NCBI GenBank assembly: GCA_017861495.1
Contig: JAGFXW010000030.1
Location: 1 to 15,156 of the forward strand
Reading direction: 5' to 3'
Source: Bacillota bacterium
GTDB taxonomy: Bacteria > Bacillota_C > Negativicutes > CTSoil-072
Length of the DNA stretch: 15,156 nt
Shown here: positions 1 through 6,799 of the stretch, in pieces
Layout of the letters: each line of letters begins with the position of its first letter
How positions within the stretch are numbered: the first letter of the stretch is position 1
The notes under the pieces: generated by a model
Told to the model about the DNA's origin: nothing
What the model saw: only the letters and a program-made list of their open reading frames with translations
The model's database searches: none
Made by a program: the position numbers and the translations under genes

Positions 1-143
1 ACCAATGAAGTCGCTTGCGGGATCTTAATCTTCCGGTCAGATGTATTTCTTCCCCGAATATGTTCGATAGCAGTAACGCCGTAAGATTCTAAATTTTTAC
101 TGATATTCCCCAAATGGTCACCTCCTACTATCATGACATTCAT
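1..143 (-). CDS. DUF2325 domain protein (N-terminal part; gene runs off the window)
   Basis: Reading the minus strand from an ATG at 143, the frame is open to the window edge and gives 47 residues beginning MNVMIVGGDHLGN, followed by a segment containing EHIRGR. This start (VGGDxLGNI, then xxIxHIxGR) is characteristic of DUF2325 proteins, small cytoplasmic proteins of about 100 residues common in Firmicutes and without an established biochemical role. An AAGGAG site (forward 152-157) lies 8 nt before the ATG and fixes the start. It follows the hydrolase gene by 22 nt, so the two are probably co-transcribed from the promoter near 1100. The C-terminal half is outside the window. The family call comes from remembered motif similarity. 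Confidence 0.8.
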   Translation of the reverse strand, partial: MNVMIVGGDHLGNISKNLESYGVTAIEHIRGRNTSDRKIKIPQATSL

Positions 144-165
144 TTTGACCGCTCCTTTATAAAAA

Positions 166-951
166 TTAGCGTGAAGAAAACATTTTCTGCAGCCATCCGG
201 CAACAATCGCCTGCAGTTTATCTTGGGCGCCGGTTGCAACATGGTCGATTTCAAGTTCCACCAATTCTTTTCGACCGCAATAGACGGAATTCAGGTCTTT
301 CGACCCTTGAACCGGTACAACTTCATCAATGGTACCGTGGACAATTAATAATGGTGTGGATAATTGCTTTGCATCTTGTATGGGATCATACCTGCCTTTC
401 AGTAAATCCTGTACAAATTGGCTCTGCAAACGAAACCCACGTCCATAAAAATTGGCAATTTCTTTACCGTCCAGCGCATCCTGCCATAAATTTTCGCCAA
501 GTATGATATCCCGGAAATTATGTACCGGGCGTGTTACGGGGGCAAATACAACCCGCGCAACCACACGCTTGGCGAGATCTTTATGGGTTAAAGCGATTAG
601 CCCGCCCAAACTGTGCCCGTACAAAACAACGGGTGAAGCGGTCAATCGTTTTTGTGTTTCCATCCAGGCAAAAACGTTCGCAAGGTCTTCTTTCCACCCT
701 GCCACAAATGTGTCCGTGGAAAATTCGCCGTCGCTGTCGCCAGAACCAAGATAATCAAACCGAACTACCCCATAGCCCGATTTTTCTAAAAAAGCCGCTA
801 AGTTTCTGGTCAACTGATTGCTGCCGACTTTATCGCCGGTAAAACCGTGGCAGCAAACAACCAGCGGGTCTCCTTCCCGAAAAGTTTCCGGCAAATGGAT
901 CATTGCCGATAAGCGTCCGTTTCTGCTGGGTATCCAAACATGGTCTTTCAT
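166..951 (-). CDS. alpha/beta hydrolase (serine esterase/acyl-peptidase-like)
   Basis: A 261-residue soluble protein with an alpha/beta-hydrolase layout. HGFTG at 35-39 is the oxyanion-hole motif, GHSLGG places the nucleophile at Ser114, the acid is Asp209 in HGTIDEVVP, and His237 in EIDHVATG is the likely catalytic histidine. FDYLGSGDSDG (65-75) is typical of the family. There is no signal peptide, so it should be cytoplasmic. The length matches small serine aminopeptidase/esterase-like hydrolases; the substrate cannot be read from sequence. A GAGGAGAG ribosome binding site lies 9 nt before the ATG at 951. It is the first gene of a unit with the DUF2325 gene, expressed from a consensus promoter at 1092-1120 through a leader that contains an intrinsic terminator. 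Confidence 0.88.
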   Translation of the reverse strand: MKDHVWIPSRNGRLSAMIHLPETFREGDPLVVCCHGFTGDKVGSNQLTRNLAAFLEKSGYGVVRFDYLGSGDSDGEFSTDTFVAGWKEDLANVFAWMETQKRLTASPVVLYGHSLGGLIALTHKDLAKRVVARVVFAPVTRPVHNFRDIILGENLWQDALDGKEIANFYGRGFRLQSQFVQDLLKGRYDPIQDAKQLSTPLLIVHGTIDEVVPVQGSKDLNSVYCGRKELVELEIDHVATGAQDKLQAIVAGWLQKMFSSR

Positions 952-1003
952 CGGTCTTCACTCTCCTCATTAACTCTGTAAATAAAATATTTGCGTTTGT
1001 TCG

Positions 1004-1054
1004 AATAAAACAAAAAGGCCAAGGTTCCTCCTGATCTGGAAGTTCCTTAGCCTT
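1004..1054 (-). terminator. Intrinsic terminator in the leader of the hydrolase gene (candidate attenuator)
   Basis: In the minus-strand transcript, AAGGCUAAGG (1054-1045) pairs with CCUUGGCCUU (1024-1015) over 10 bp including one U-G wobble. After a two-base internal loop the stem continues for a further 5 bp, closed by a 6-nt loop (1032-1037). It is followed by UUUGUUUUAUU. The wobble would be a mismatch in a plus-strand transcript, and no U-tract follows in that direction, so the terminator works on the minus strand. It sits between the promoter and the hydrolase start. Confidence 0.75.
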
Positions 1055-1091
1055 CAGTTCTCTGATTAGCCAAACATCAATCTTTGAAAAG

Positions 1092-1120
1092 ATTATATAC
1101 TCAAATCGATTACCTGTCAA
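1092..1120 (-). promoter_or_regulatory. Consensus sigma-A promoter for the hydrolase/DUF2325 unit
   Basis: On the minus strand TTGACA (forward 1115-1120) and TATAAT (forward 1092-1097) are separated by exactly 17 bp. Both hexamers match the consensus completely. The predicted transcription start is near 1085, about 130 nt before the hydrolase ATG and about 30 nt before the leader terminator hairpin. Confidence 0.8.
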
Positions 1121-1140
1121 CCTCACAATAGTTTTTTGTG

Positions 1141-1417
1141 TTGTTGATCTGCGATAATGTCATGGTATACGTCATCAAGGAAAATGTCATCCCGCTCAAA
1201 AAAGAAATATAATGAGCGGATGAAGATTGAAATGAGCAAACAAGAAGCCCGAAAAATTACCAGTATTGAAGAACTGTTAGCAGGTCATCTTACAAATCAA
1301 CAAGCTTCAGAGCTCTTAGACCTCAGCGTCAGACAAATACAGCGGTTAAAATCGGAGGCTACCGCAAACGGGGTTATGAGTCTTCTGCATAAAAACAGAG
1401 GGCGTAAGCCCGCCAAT
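1141..1417 (+). mobile_element. Remnant of an ISNCY-type insertion sequence (left part)
   Basis: The interval holds the upstream region and first third or less of a transposase gene. GTCAT occurs three times in 32 bp (1159-1163, 1171-1175, 1186-1190), as might be expected for transposase binding sites near an IS end. A 7-bp inverted repeat CCGCTCA/TGAGCGG (1192-1198 and 1213-1219) lies just before the likely transposase start. Homology stops abruptly near 1410-1417, where the sequence becomes the reverse strand of an NlpC/P60 gene. The left boundary is a guess: no terminal repeat partner remains because the rest of the element is gone. Confidence 0.5.
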
Positions 1418-1513
1418 ATAAATACCTACATGAGATGCTCCCGGCTCATGCGTTTTAAAGTATACCAAATCGCCTGTCTGGAGGGCGGATGGAGCCACTG
1501 TCCTACCCACTAA
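1220..1513 (+). pseudogene. Truncated ISNCY-family transposase, N-terminal helix-turn-helix only
   Basis: From about 1232 the plus strand encodes MSKQEARKITSIEELLAG and LTNQQASELLDLSVRQIQRL, a helix-turn-helix of the kind found at the N-terminus of ISNCY-family transposases, ending with the typical HKNRGRKPAN. About 62 residues after MSKQ are recognisable, against roughly 400 in an intact protein. From about 1415 the frame runs into antisense nlpC sequence and stays open by chance to 1513. The DDE catalytic domain is absent, so it cannot transpose. ATGs at 1220 and 1232 are both possible starts, neither with a good ribosome binding site. The protein was probably read from its own IS promoter once; now it is a relic. 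Confidence 0.7.
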
Positions 1514-1681
1514 AAACTGCAAGTCATCAGTGTGCGGCATACTGATGCCAGCCTGCCGATACACATACTGTACCAGCCCTGAGCAGTCAAACCCATTGGC
1601 GGGCGACACTCCTCCCCTAAGTCTATTCTGATACTTCCAATTTGTAATGGTATAAAGAAATCGATTGAGCCATTTAGGCAT
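1346..1681 (-). pseudogene. NlpC/P60-family cysteine peptidase, 3'-truncated
   Basis: The minus strand from an ATG at 1681 encodes an NlpC/P60 cell-wall peptidase domain. FDCSGLV holds the catalytic Cys33 and SHVGIYIG the catalytic His84. The start at 1681 is chosen because AGAAGGA (forward 1689-1695) sits 7 nt upstream; an ATG at 1714 would overlap the preceding gene. After IYIGG (near 1410) the family similarity ends, and about 20 unrelated residues come from the antisense of the transposase fragment before a stop at 1346. The missing part normally carries the third catalytic-site residue and the last beta strands, so activity is doubtful. There is no signal peptide. The gene follows the DUF302 gene by 16 nt and is probably the end of the copper operon. 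Confidence 0.72.
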
Positions 1682-1697
1682 ATTACGTTCCTTCTTC

Positions 1698-2084
1698 TTA
1701 CGTTGCAGTGACATCTATGGCAGCCATTAGATCCGCTTCTACCTCCGCCGCTTCCTGTTTCAGCCGTACATCTCCTAAGAGTTCAATCAATTTGGTTGGT
1801 TTCGGCATGCCGATTTTTGTTTTGCCATTTTCTTCATACACAACGATTTTACAGGGCAAAAAATATCCGGCCCGGATATTCGTTTCCAAAACTCCTTTTG
1901 CTCTTTGCGGGTTACATACTTCCAGGATGCGGATTTTTCCAACGTAGTCCACGCCTTTTTCTTTGAGCTTAGCCGGAAGATCCAATTCCCAAAGCACCCC
2001 GAATTTTCGCTCGCTCAGTGCACTTTTGAGATCAAGAACGATCTGATCGAATTCTTTGTCCGTCACAACCGTATAATCAAACAT
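1698..2084 (-). CDS. DUF302 domain protein
   Basis: A 128-residue protein with the DUF302 pattern: an N-terminal region FDYTVVTDKEFDQIVLDL, then ILEVCNPQRAKGVLE (53-67) and LPCKIVVYEENGKTKIG (76-92). DUF302 proteins are small alpha/beta proteins often found near heavy-metal, sulfur or thiol genes; no activity is firmly established. There is no signal peptide. A GAGGGGG site lies 8 nt before the ATG at 2084. The gap to the copper ATPase stop is 66 nt with no terminator or convincing promoter, so read-through from the copper operon is the simplest expression model. The two cysteines (57 and 78) could bind metal, but that is a guess. Confidence 0.8.
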   Translation of the reverse strand: MFDYTVVTDKEFDQIVLDLKSALSERKFGVLWELDLPAKLKEKGVDYVGKIRILEVCNPQRAKGVLETNIRAGYFLPCKIVVYEENGKTKIGMPKPTKLIELLGDVRLKQEAAEVEADLMAAIDVTAT

Positions 2085-2150
2085 ATTGTTCGCCCCCTCA
2101 AAATGATCCCCACAGGATGTTGCTTTTAAAATGTCAGCTCTCAGTACAAG

Positions 2151-2285
2151 TCATTTTTGCTGCGTTTTTTTCAGTTCCAATGTCATATGGCATTTGGGAC
2201 AGTTACCGGGATGATCTTGCTGCACTTCAGGATGCATGGGACAGGTGTATACCGGTTTCTCTGCCGATGCGTGTTCATTATTCAT
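2151..2285 (-). CDS. Possible internally initiated 44-residue metal-binding peptide within the copA frame
   Basis: Inside the copper ATPase gene, codon 717 is an ATG (forward 2283-2285) preceded by AAAGGAG (forward 2293-2299) with a 7-nt spacer, as good as any start in the window. Initiation here would release [10 protein letters not shown] followed by the Cys/His module and a short basic tail, 44 residues in all, in the same frame as the ATPase. The peptide holds TCPMHPEV and CPKCHM, so it could bind Cu(I) as a soluble partner of the pump. What is seen is the ribosome site, start and frame; production and role are inference. Alternatively the site is a fossil of a once separate gene that fused to the ATPase by loss of a stop codon. 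Confidence 0.4.
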   Translation of the reverse strand: MNNEHASAEKPVYTCPMHPEVQQDHPGNCPKCHMTLELKKTQQK

Positions 2286-4433
2286 AATTATGCTCCTTTC
2301 TCCTTTGGTTTCAAGTTTTATACCGCGTAACCGCAAAGCGTTGCCGATGACCGAAACAGAACTCAAGCTCATAGCTGCTCCGGCGATTATTGGGCTGAGC
2401 AATAAACCAAAGAACGGATAAAGTACGCCTGCCGCTACTGGAATTCCTAAAGCATTATAAATAAAAGCAAAGACCAGATTCTGCCGGATGTTTTTCATTG
2501 TGGCGCGGCTTAGGCGAATGGCTTTGGCTATACCGCGGAGGTCGCCTTGAACAAGGGTTATGCCCGCGCTTTGCATGGCAACGTCCGTACCGGTGCCCAT
2601 TGCGATACCGACTTCGGCTGCACTCAGGGCAGGAGCATCGTTAATGCCGTCTCCAGCCATCACAACATGGTGTCCATCCGCCCGCAGTTTTTTCACATGT
2701 TCTGCTTTTGCAGCAGGTTCAACCTCTGCTTCTGCTGCATCGAGACCAAGTGTCTTGGCAACCACATCGGCAGTATGGCGATTATCGCCGGTGAGCATAA
2801 CGATGGTCAATCCGAGCTCATGGAGTTCCTGAATGGCAGTGGCGGTAGTGCTTTTGACGGGGTCAGCGACGGCAAGGAAACCCGCTGCGCTGCCATCCAC
2901 CGCCACGTACACTACGGTCTTTCCTTCTTCCTGGTGCTTGATTGCCGCGTCCTCAAGAGTCTCGAGCCCTACAACCTTTTCTTTTCTTAGAAAAGCTGGC
3001 TTGCCGATCATCACCCCTCGACCGTTAACGGTGCCTACTACTCCTCCGCCCGTTATCGAGCGAAAGTTCTGCACTTCTTCAATCATAACGCCTTTGTCTT
3101 TTGCCCCCTGCACAATCGCAGCAGCAAGCGGGTGTTCGCTTCCTTGCTCCAGCGAAGCCGCAAGCAGCAACAGTTCTTGTGTATCTAATCCATCAACGGA
3201 AACGATATCCATGAGTTTCGGTTTCCCCTCAGTAAGAGTTCCCGTTTTATCCACAACAAGCGTGTCCACTTTTTCTAACCGTTCAAGCGCCTCGGCATTT
3301 TTCATAAGCACACCTTCCTGTGCTCCGCGACCGACCCCGACCATAATGGACATTGGCGTAGCCAGACCAAGAGCGCAAGGGCAGGCAATAATGAGAACCG
3401 CGACAGCATTAACAACTGCATAGGCGAGCCTGGGCTCTGGCCCAAATACCATCCAAATTATAAAGGTGAGCGCCGAAACAATCACCACAGCCGGTACAAA
3501 ATAACCCGCAACTTTGTCAGCAAGACCCTGAATAGGCGCCCTGCTTCGCTGAGCTTCAGCAACCATATCCACAATCTGCCCCAGCAATGTATCTTTGCCG
3601 ATCCGCTCGGCTTGCATAACAAAACTGCCGGCACCATTAACAGTTCCGCCTGTTACTTTGTCGCCGATGGCCTTTTCTACCGGCAGCGGTTCACCGGAAA
3701 TCATGGATTCTTCCACACTCGAATGTCCTTCGGTCACAGTTCCGTCAACCGGTACTTTATCCCCCGGAACCACGCGCAACCGATCGCCGGCTTTCACCTG
3801 GTCGAGCGGGATTTCTTGGTCTCCTTTTGCTGTCACTAACCGTGCCACAGGTGGTGCAAGATTTAACAATGCTTTAATAGCACTGCCGGTACGGCTGCGC
3901 GCACGCAGTTCAAGTACCTGACCGAGAAGCACCAGCACAACGATCACTGCCGCAGCCTCAAAATAGATATCGACCATGCCTTCATGCTGCATCGCTTGTG
4001 GAAATACATTCGGCAGGAGCATCGCTACACTGCTATAGGCGAACGCTGCCCCCACACCAATGGCAATCAGAGTGAACATATTCAAATTCCATGTCTTGAC
4101 TGACTGCCAGCCACGAACAAAAAACGGCCAGCCTGCCCACCAGACCACAGGGATGGAAAGAGCAAACTGGATCCAACGTAAAATATGGCTATTCGCCCAG
4201 GTCTGAATTCCTGTCCATGAAAACAGATGAACCATCGCAAGGATAAAGACCGGTAAAGTCAGCACACTGCCAATCCAAAAGCGCTTTATCATATCCTTTA
4301 GTTCAAGGCTCTCCTCATCTTCCGCGCCCAAAGCCGGTGTTTTTAGTTCCAACGTCATACCGCACTTGGGACAATACCCTGGATGGCCTTGCCGCACCTC
4401 AGGATGCATTGGACAGGTGTAAATAGGATCCAT
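2151..4433 (-). CDS. copA: Copper-translocating P1B-type ATPase with N- and C-terminal heavy-metal-binding modules
   Basis: A 760-residue ATP-driven exporter of cytosolic copper (probably Cu+) across the inner membrane. The N-terminus is not a classical HMA ferredoxin fold but a Cys/His module, YTCPMHPEV...[11 protein letters not shown] (5-31), as in PF19335-type ATPases. Transmembrane segments cluster at about 50-170, 310-360 and 650-700. Diagnostic motifs are SGEP (246-249), the ion-binding CPC at 351-353, the phosphorylated Asp in DKTGT (395-399), the SEHP motif (432-435), TGDN (548-551) and GDGINDAP (594-601). The family usually ends soon after ALRLR (699-703). Here the frame continues into a second Cys/His module (733-759), 23 of 27 residues identical to the first. 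AGGAGG lies just before the ATG at 4433 and overlaps the stop of the SHOCT gene, so the two are translationally coupled. Silver as substrate is possible. Confidence 0.95.
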   Translation of the reverse strand: MDPIYTCPMHPEVRQGHPGYCPKCGMTLELKTPALGAEDEESLELKDMIKRFWIGSVLTLPVFILAMVHLFSWTGIQTWANSHILRWIQFALSIPVVWWAGWPFFVRGWQSVKTWNLNMFTLIAIGVGAAFAYSSVAMLLPNVFPQAMQHEGMVDIYFEAAAVIVVLVLLGQVLELRARSRTGSAIKALLNLAPPVARLVTAKGDQEIPLDQVKAGDRLRVVPGDKVPVDGTVTEGHSSVEESMISGEPLPVEKAIGDKVTGGTVNGAGSFVMQAERIGKDTLLGQIVDMVAEAQRSRAPIQGLADKVAGYFVPAVVIVSALTFIIWMVFGPEPRLAYAVVNAVAVLIIACPCALGLATPMSIMVGVGRGAQEGVLMKNAEALERLEKVDTLVVDKTGTLTEGKPKLMDIVSVDGLDTQELLLLAASLEQGSEHPLAAAIVQGAKDKGVMIEEVQNFRSITGGGVVGTVNGRGVMIGKPAFLRKEKVVGLETLEDAAIKHQEEGKTVVYVAVDGSAAGFLAVADPVKSTTATAIQELHELGLTIVMLTGDNRHTADVVAKTLGLDAAEAEVEPAAKAEHVKKLRADGHHVVMAGDGINDAPALSAAEVGIAMGTGTDVAMQSAGITLVQGDLRGIAKAIRLSRATMKNIRQNLVFAFIYNALGIPVAAGVLYPFFGLLLSPIIAGAAMSLSSVSVIGNALRLRGIKLETKGERSIIMNNEHASAEKPVYTCPMHPEVQQDHPGNCPKCHMTLELKKTQQK
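2293..2299 (-). promoter_or_regulatory. Internal Shine-Dalgarno site within copA
   Basis: AAAGGAG on the minus strand, 7 nt before an in-frame ATG at 2285. It encodes part of the ATPase linker (GERSII) between the last membrane region and the C-terminal Cys/His module. Confidence 0.6.
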
Positions 4434-4442
4434 AGCAGCCTC

Positions 4443-4673
4443 CTATGAGAGGTTTTTTTTCATTTTCTCGAATTCTTCGTGACTGATTTCACCACGTGCA
4501 TAACGCTTCTGCAGAATTTCAAGAGCAGTATCTTCGGTCTTGCTTGCAGACGGTTTAGCTTGAGCAATTAACATACGAACTAGATAAAAAACGCCAAGAA
4601 TGAGAACAACCCAAAAAAGCAGCATGAACATCCCTCCAAGAAACCAACCACCGTCCATCATCCCATAACCCAT
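4443..4673 (-). CDS. Small SHOCT-domain membrane protein of the copper operon
   Basis: A 76-residue protein with a Gly/Met-rich N-terminus (MGYGMMDGGWFLGG), one hydrophobic segment (about 15-36) and a C-terminal SHOCT motif (about 49-74), ILQKRYARGEISHEEFEKMK. SHOCT proteins of this form are frequent next to copper or other metal P-type ATPases in Firmicutes; the molecular role is unknown, and the Met-rich start might touch copper. The start at 4673 is chosen because AAAGGTGGT lies upstream. A longer frame from 4715 would begin inside the predicted -10 element (4711-4716) and lacks a ribosome site. Its stop codon overlaps the AGGAGG of copA. Confidence 0.8.
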   Translation of the reverse strand: MGYGMMDGGWFLGGMFMLLFWVVLILGVFYLVRMLIAQAKPSASKTEDTALEILQKRYARGEISHEEFEKMKKNLS

Positions 4674-4710
4674 TCTTCGCACCACCTTTTTTGAGAATAT
4701 TCTTACTTTT

Positions 4711-4739
4711 ATCATATTTTATTTTACGCAGTAAGGCAA
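4711..4739 (-). promoter_or_regulatory. Promoter of the SHOCT-copA operon
   Basis: On the minus strand TTGCCT (forward 4734-4739) and TATGAT (forward 4711-4716) are 17 bp apart; the start point should be near 4704. A short palindrome TTACtgcGTAA (4724-4734) sits between the two hexamers and could be part of an operator. I see no clear CsoR, CopY or MerR-type site, so the copper sensor cannot be named. Confidence 0.6.
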
Positions 4740-4802
4740 TAAAAACATCGAAGCTTGAAATAACTTACATGATTGCTGCAATTTCCAAGCAGGTCCTTCG
4801 AT

Positions 4803-4853
4803 CAAAAAAAATAAGCCGTTTAAGAAATTTTTCAGATTTCTCGAACGGCTTAT
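4803..4853 (-). terminator. Intrinsic terminator after the DUF1847 gene
   Basis: ATAAGCCGTT (4811-4820) pairs with AACGGCTTAT (4844-4853), and after a 2-base internal loop AGAAAT pairs with ATTTCT. On the minus strand the stem runs into a run of eight T. It lies about 40 nt after the DUF1847 stop and closes the transport operon, separating it from the copper operon promoter. Confidence 0.85.
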
Positions 4854-4893
4854 CAAAAAATTCAATTATATACTCAAATTGCGATTTTCTCGT

Positions 4894-5550
4894 TTACTCC
4901 AAATTTCCCTGCAACAATTTCTTGTAATAACTCTGCGCTGTGTACAACGCCGCAACCGGATTGTGGCCGGTAAGCCGGTCTTTCGTCACTAACGTTGTCG
5001 TTGGCGCTTTCGCATATTTATAAAACAAGCTGTCATGTCCCACGCATAAACCGACAACAACATTCAGTTCCGTTTTATTTTTATTGAGCAGCTTAGCCTG
5101 CAGTACCGGATTGCACATGGATTCGTTTGGCCGCATGATGTATTCATCGCCAATATTGATTTTCGCCTTCGGTACAGCGGCGACCTTGCAGGCAACCCCA
5201 AAGGCTTCAAATCCACTGGCTTTCAAAATCCGGGCAAAAATTCTGCTTTCATTTAATAATCCGGCGCAGGTTGCTATCCCGATTTTTTTTGCGCCTATCC
5301 GTCTGGCGAATTCCATGATTTCTTCCACACGGGTATATTTTCCGTAAAAGCCGCCTTCTACTTCCGCGCCGGCAATCGCCAAACGCTTCACTTCTTCGTC
5401 ATTCGTATATAAATCAACAATTTTTTCAATTTCCTTGTCGGTTAAGTGGGTTGTCAGACAAAATTCCGGAAAATTCCCGTCACCCTTAAAACAACTTCCT
5501 GCCCCGCAATCCGTGCAGCTAAAATGTGCCCTGTCTTTTGCTTCTGCCAT
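4894..5550 (-). CDS. DUF1847 Cys-rich protein
   Basis: A 218-residue cytoplasmic protein with eight cysteines: SCTDCGAGSC (C12, C15, C20), C31, C95 in GIATCAGLL, C121 in VACK, C146 in SMCNP and C169 in GLCVGHD. This pattern and ARRIGAKKIGIATC match DUF1847, a family of anaerobic bacteria and archaea thought to bind metal through its cysteines; no enzyme activity is established. The start at 5550 has GGAGG upstream. The gap to the enolase-superfamily gene is 50 nt with no terminator, and a strong terminator follows, so this is the last gene of the importer operon. A redox or metal-dependent step, or sensing of the imported compound, are both possible. Confidence 0.85.
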   Translation of the reverse strand: MAEAKDRAHFSCTDCGAGSCFKGDGNFPEFCLTTHLTDKEIEKIVDLYTNDEEVKRLAIAGAEVEGGFYGKYTRVEEIMEFARRIGAKKIGIATCAGLLNESRIFARILKASGFEAFGVACKVAAVPKAKINIGDEYIMRPNESMCNPVLQAKLLNKNKTELNVVVGLCVGHDSLFYKYAKAPTTTLVTKDRLTGHNPVAALYTAQSYYKKLLQGNLE

Positions 5551-5600
5551 ATCCTATTCCTCCAGTATCCTAATTAACTACTTTTGAAATGTTCCGCTTC

Positions 5601-6776
5601 CTACTTTACTAAGATCCGATCCGAAGCAGTGTATACCTTTTCAGTGAAATCCTGCCCGATGCCGGGAAGCTCCGGAACCATATACCGTCCATTGACCGGT
5701 TGATAGTTATGGACGCACAACTCGATATACTCCGGCAATAACGTTTTCTGATGATGCTCATGAATGCAGAAATTCGGGATAGCTGTTTCAGCATGCAAAG
5801 CCGCTGCTTCCGCCACACCGGTTCCCGCTACGTGTGCCTGTACCGTCACTTCATACGCATGCGCCAGCTCAGCAATTTTCTTAAACTCCGAAAACCCGCC
5901 GCACGAGCCGATATCCGGTTGGATGACATCAATCGACCGATCGGCGAAGAACGGCAAGTACCCCCAGCGGGTATATATTCTTTCCCCGGAAGCAATGGGA
6001 ATGTTGATCTTTTCTTTGGCTTTTTGCAATAATTTCGGATTTAACGGGGTATTGATTTCTTCATAAAAGAAAATATTATAGTCTTCGATGGCCTTGGCAA
6101 ACTGAATCGCACTGACCATATCCGTATATGCATGGTTTTCTACAATAATATCTACATCCGGACCGACAGCATCCCGGATTGCCTTCACACGCTCAACGCC
6201 GCTCTGGATTATAGAGTTAGGCAAAGGTCCTTCCAAATGCACATTTTCGCTGGTGCCATTGCGATTGAGCGCCAATGCATCCACCTTTACCGCATCATAT
6301 CCTTCGCCAACGGCTTTTAACGCTTCTTCGGCATATTCTTCTTTTTTGCCTTTGCCACTCCGGTTCGGACCCCAGCCAAACTGGATTTGTGACGCATAGA
6401 CCCTGAGATCCGGCCGGCATTTCCCGCCTAACAGTTTGTATAAGGGCAGCCCCAGCGCTTTCCCTTTAATATCCCAAAGCGCCATGTCAATGGCGCTGAT
6501 ACCGGAAAACACAACGGTTCCCCCGCCTTGCCCCCAAAACGTTTTTTTGAAAAATTTCTCCCAGATCGCTTCCGTATTAAACGGATCCAAACCAATAATC
6601 AATTTAGCAAGGTCTTTGATCATGCCGGCTGCAGCGCTTCCACCGGTACCATAGGCCATTCCGGCTTCCCCAACCCCATAAATCCCTTCATCGGTATCAA
6701 TCCTTACCAATACAGGACGTTGCTTCGTTTCTTTCCGTAAATGGACATGAAAAACTTCTACCTGGGTAATTTTCAT
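5601..6776 (-). CDS. Mandelate racemase/muconate lactonizing enzyme family protein (sugar-acid dehydratase-like)
   Basis: A 391-residue enolase-superfamily enzyme: N-terminal capping domain (1 to about 125), then a TIM-barrel. Active-site residues visible are Lys164 in AVKVDAL, metal ligands Glu213 (IIVENHAY), Glu239 (FYEEIN) and Glu265 (ASGERIY), Asp288 in QPDIG, His315 in VQAHVAG and Glu340 in CIHEHH. The Glu-x-His pair at 213-215 recalls the Asp-x-His of D-galactonate dehydratase, where the His acts on the leaving group, so a Mg-dependent acid-sugar dehydratase is more likely than a racemase. The substrate is unknown. GAGGGAG precedes the ATG at 6776. It follows the ABC ATPase by 23 nt, so it probably acts on what the importer brings in. 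Confidence 0.88.
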   Translation of the reverse strand: MKITQVEVFHVHLRKETKQRPVLVRIDTDEGIYGVGEAGMAYGTGGSAAAGMIKDLAKLIIGLDPFNTEAIWEKFFKKTFWGQGGGTVVFSGISAIDMALWDIKGKALGLPLYKLLGGKCRPDLRVYASQIQFGWGPNRSGKGKKEEYAEEALKAVGEGYDAVKVDALALNRNGTSENVHLEGPLPNSIIQSGVERVKAIRDAVGPDVDIIVENHAYTDMVSAIQFAKAIEDYNIFFYEEINTPLNPKLLQKAKEKINIPIASGERIYTRWGYLPFFADRSIDVIQPDIGSCGGFSEFKKIAELAHAYEVTVQAHVAGTGVAEAAALHAETAIPNFCIHEHHQKTLLPEYIELCVHNYQPVNGRYMVPELPGIGQDFTEKVYTASDRILVK

Positions 6777-6799
6777 TTGTGATTTCTCCCTCTCTTTTG

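Noticed and set aside
830..1126. 98-residue minus-strand frame overlapping the hydrolase start
   Set aside because: It runs through the promoter, the leader terminator and the hydrolase start in another frame, has no ribosome site and resembles no family.
2485..3423. Long plus-strand frames opposite copA (for example 2833-3423)
   Set aside because: They are shadows of a highly conserved minus-strand ATPase and have no ribosome site or family signal of their own.
4674..4715. ATG at 4715 as start of the SHOCT protein
   Set aside because: It falls within the predicted -10 hexamer and has no ribosome site, whereas 4673 has one.
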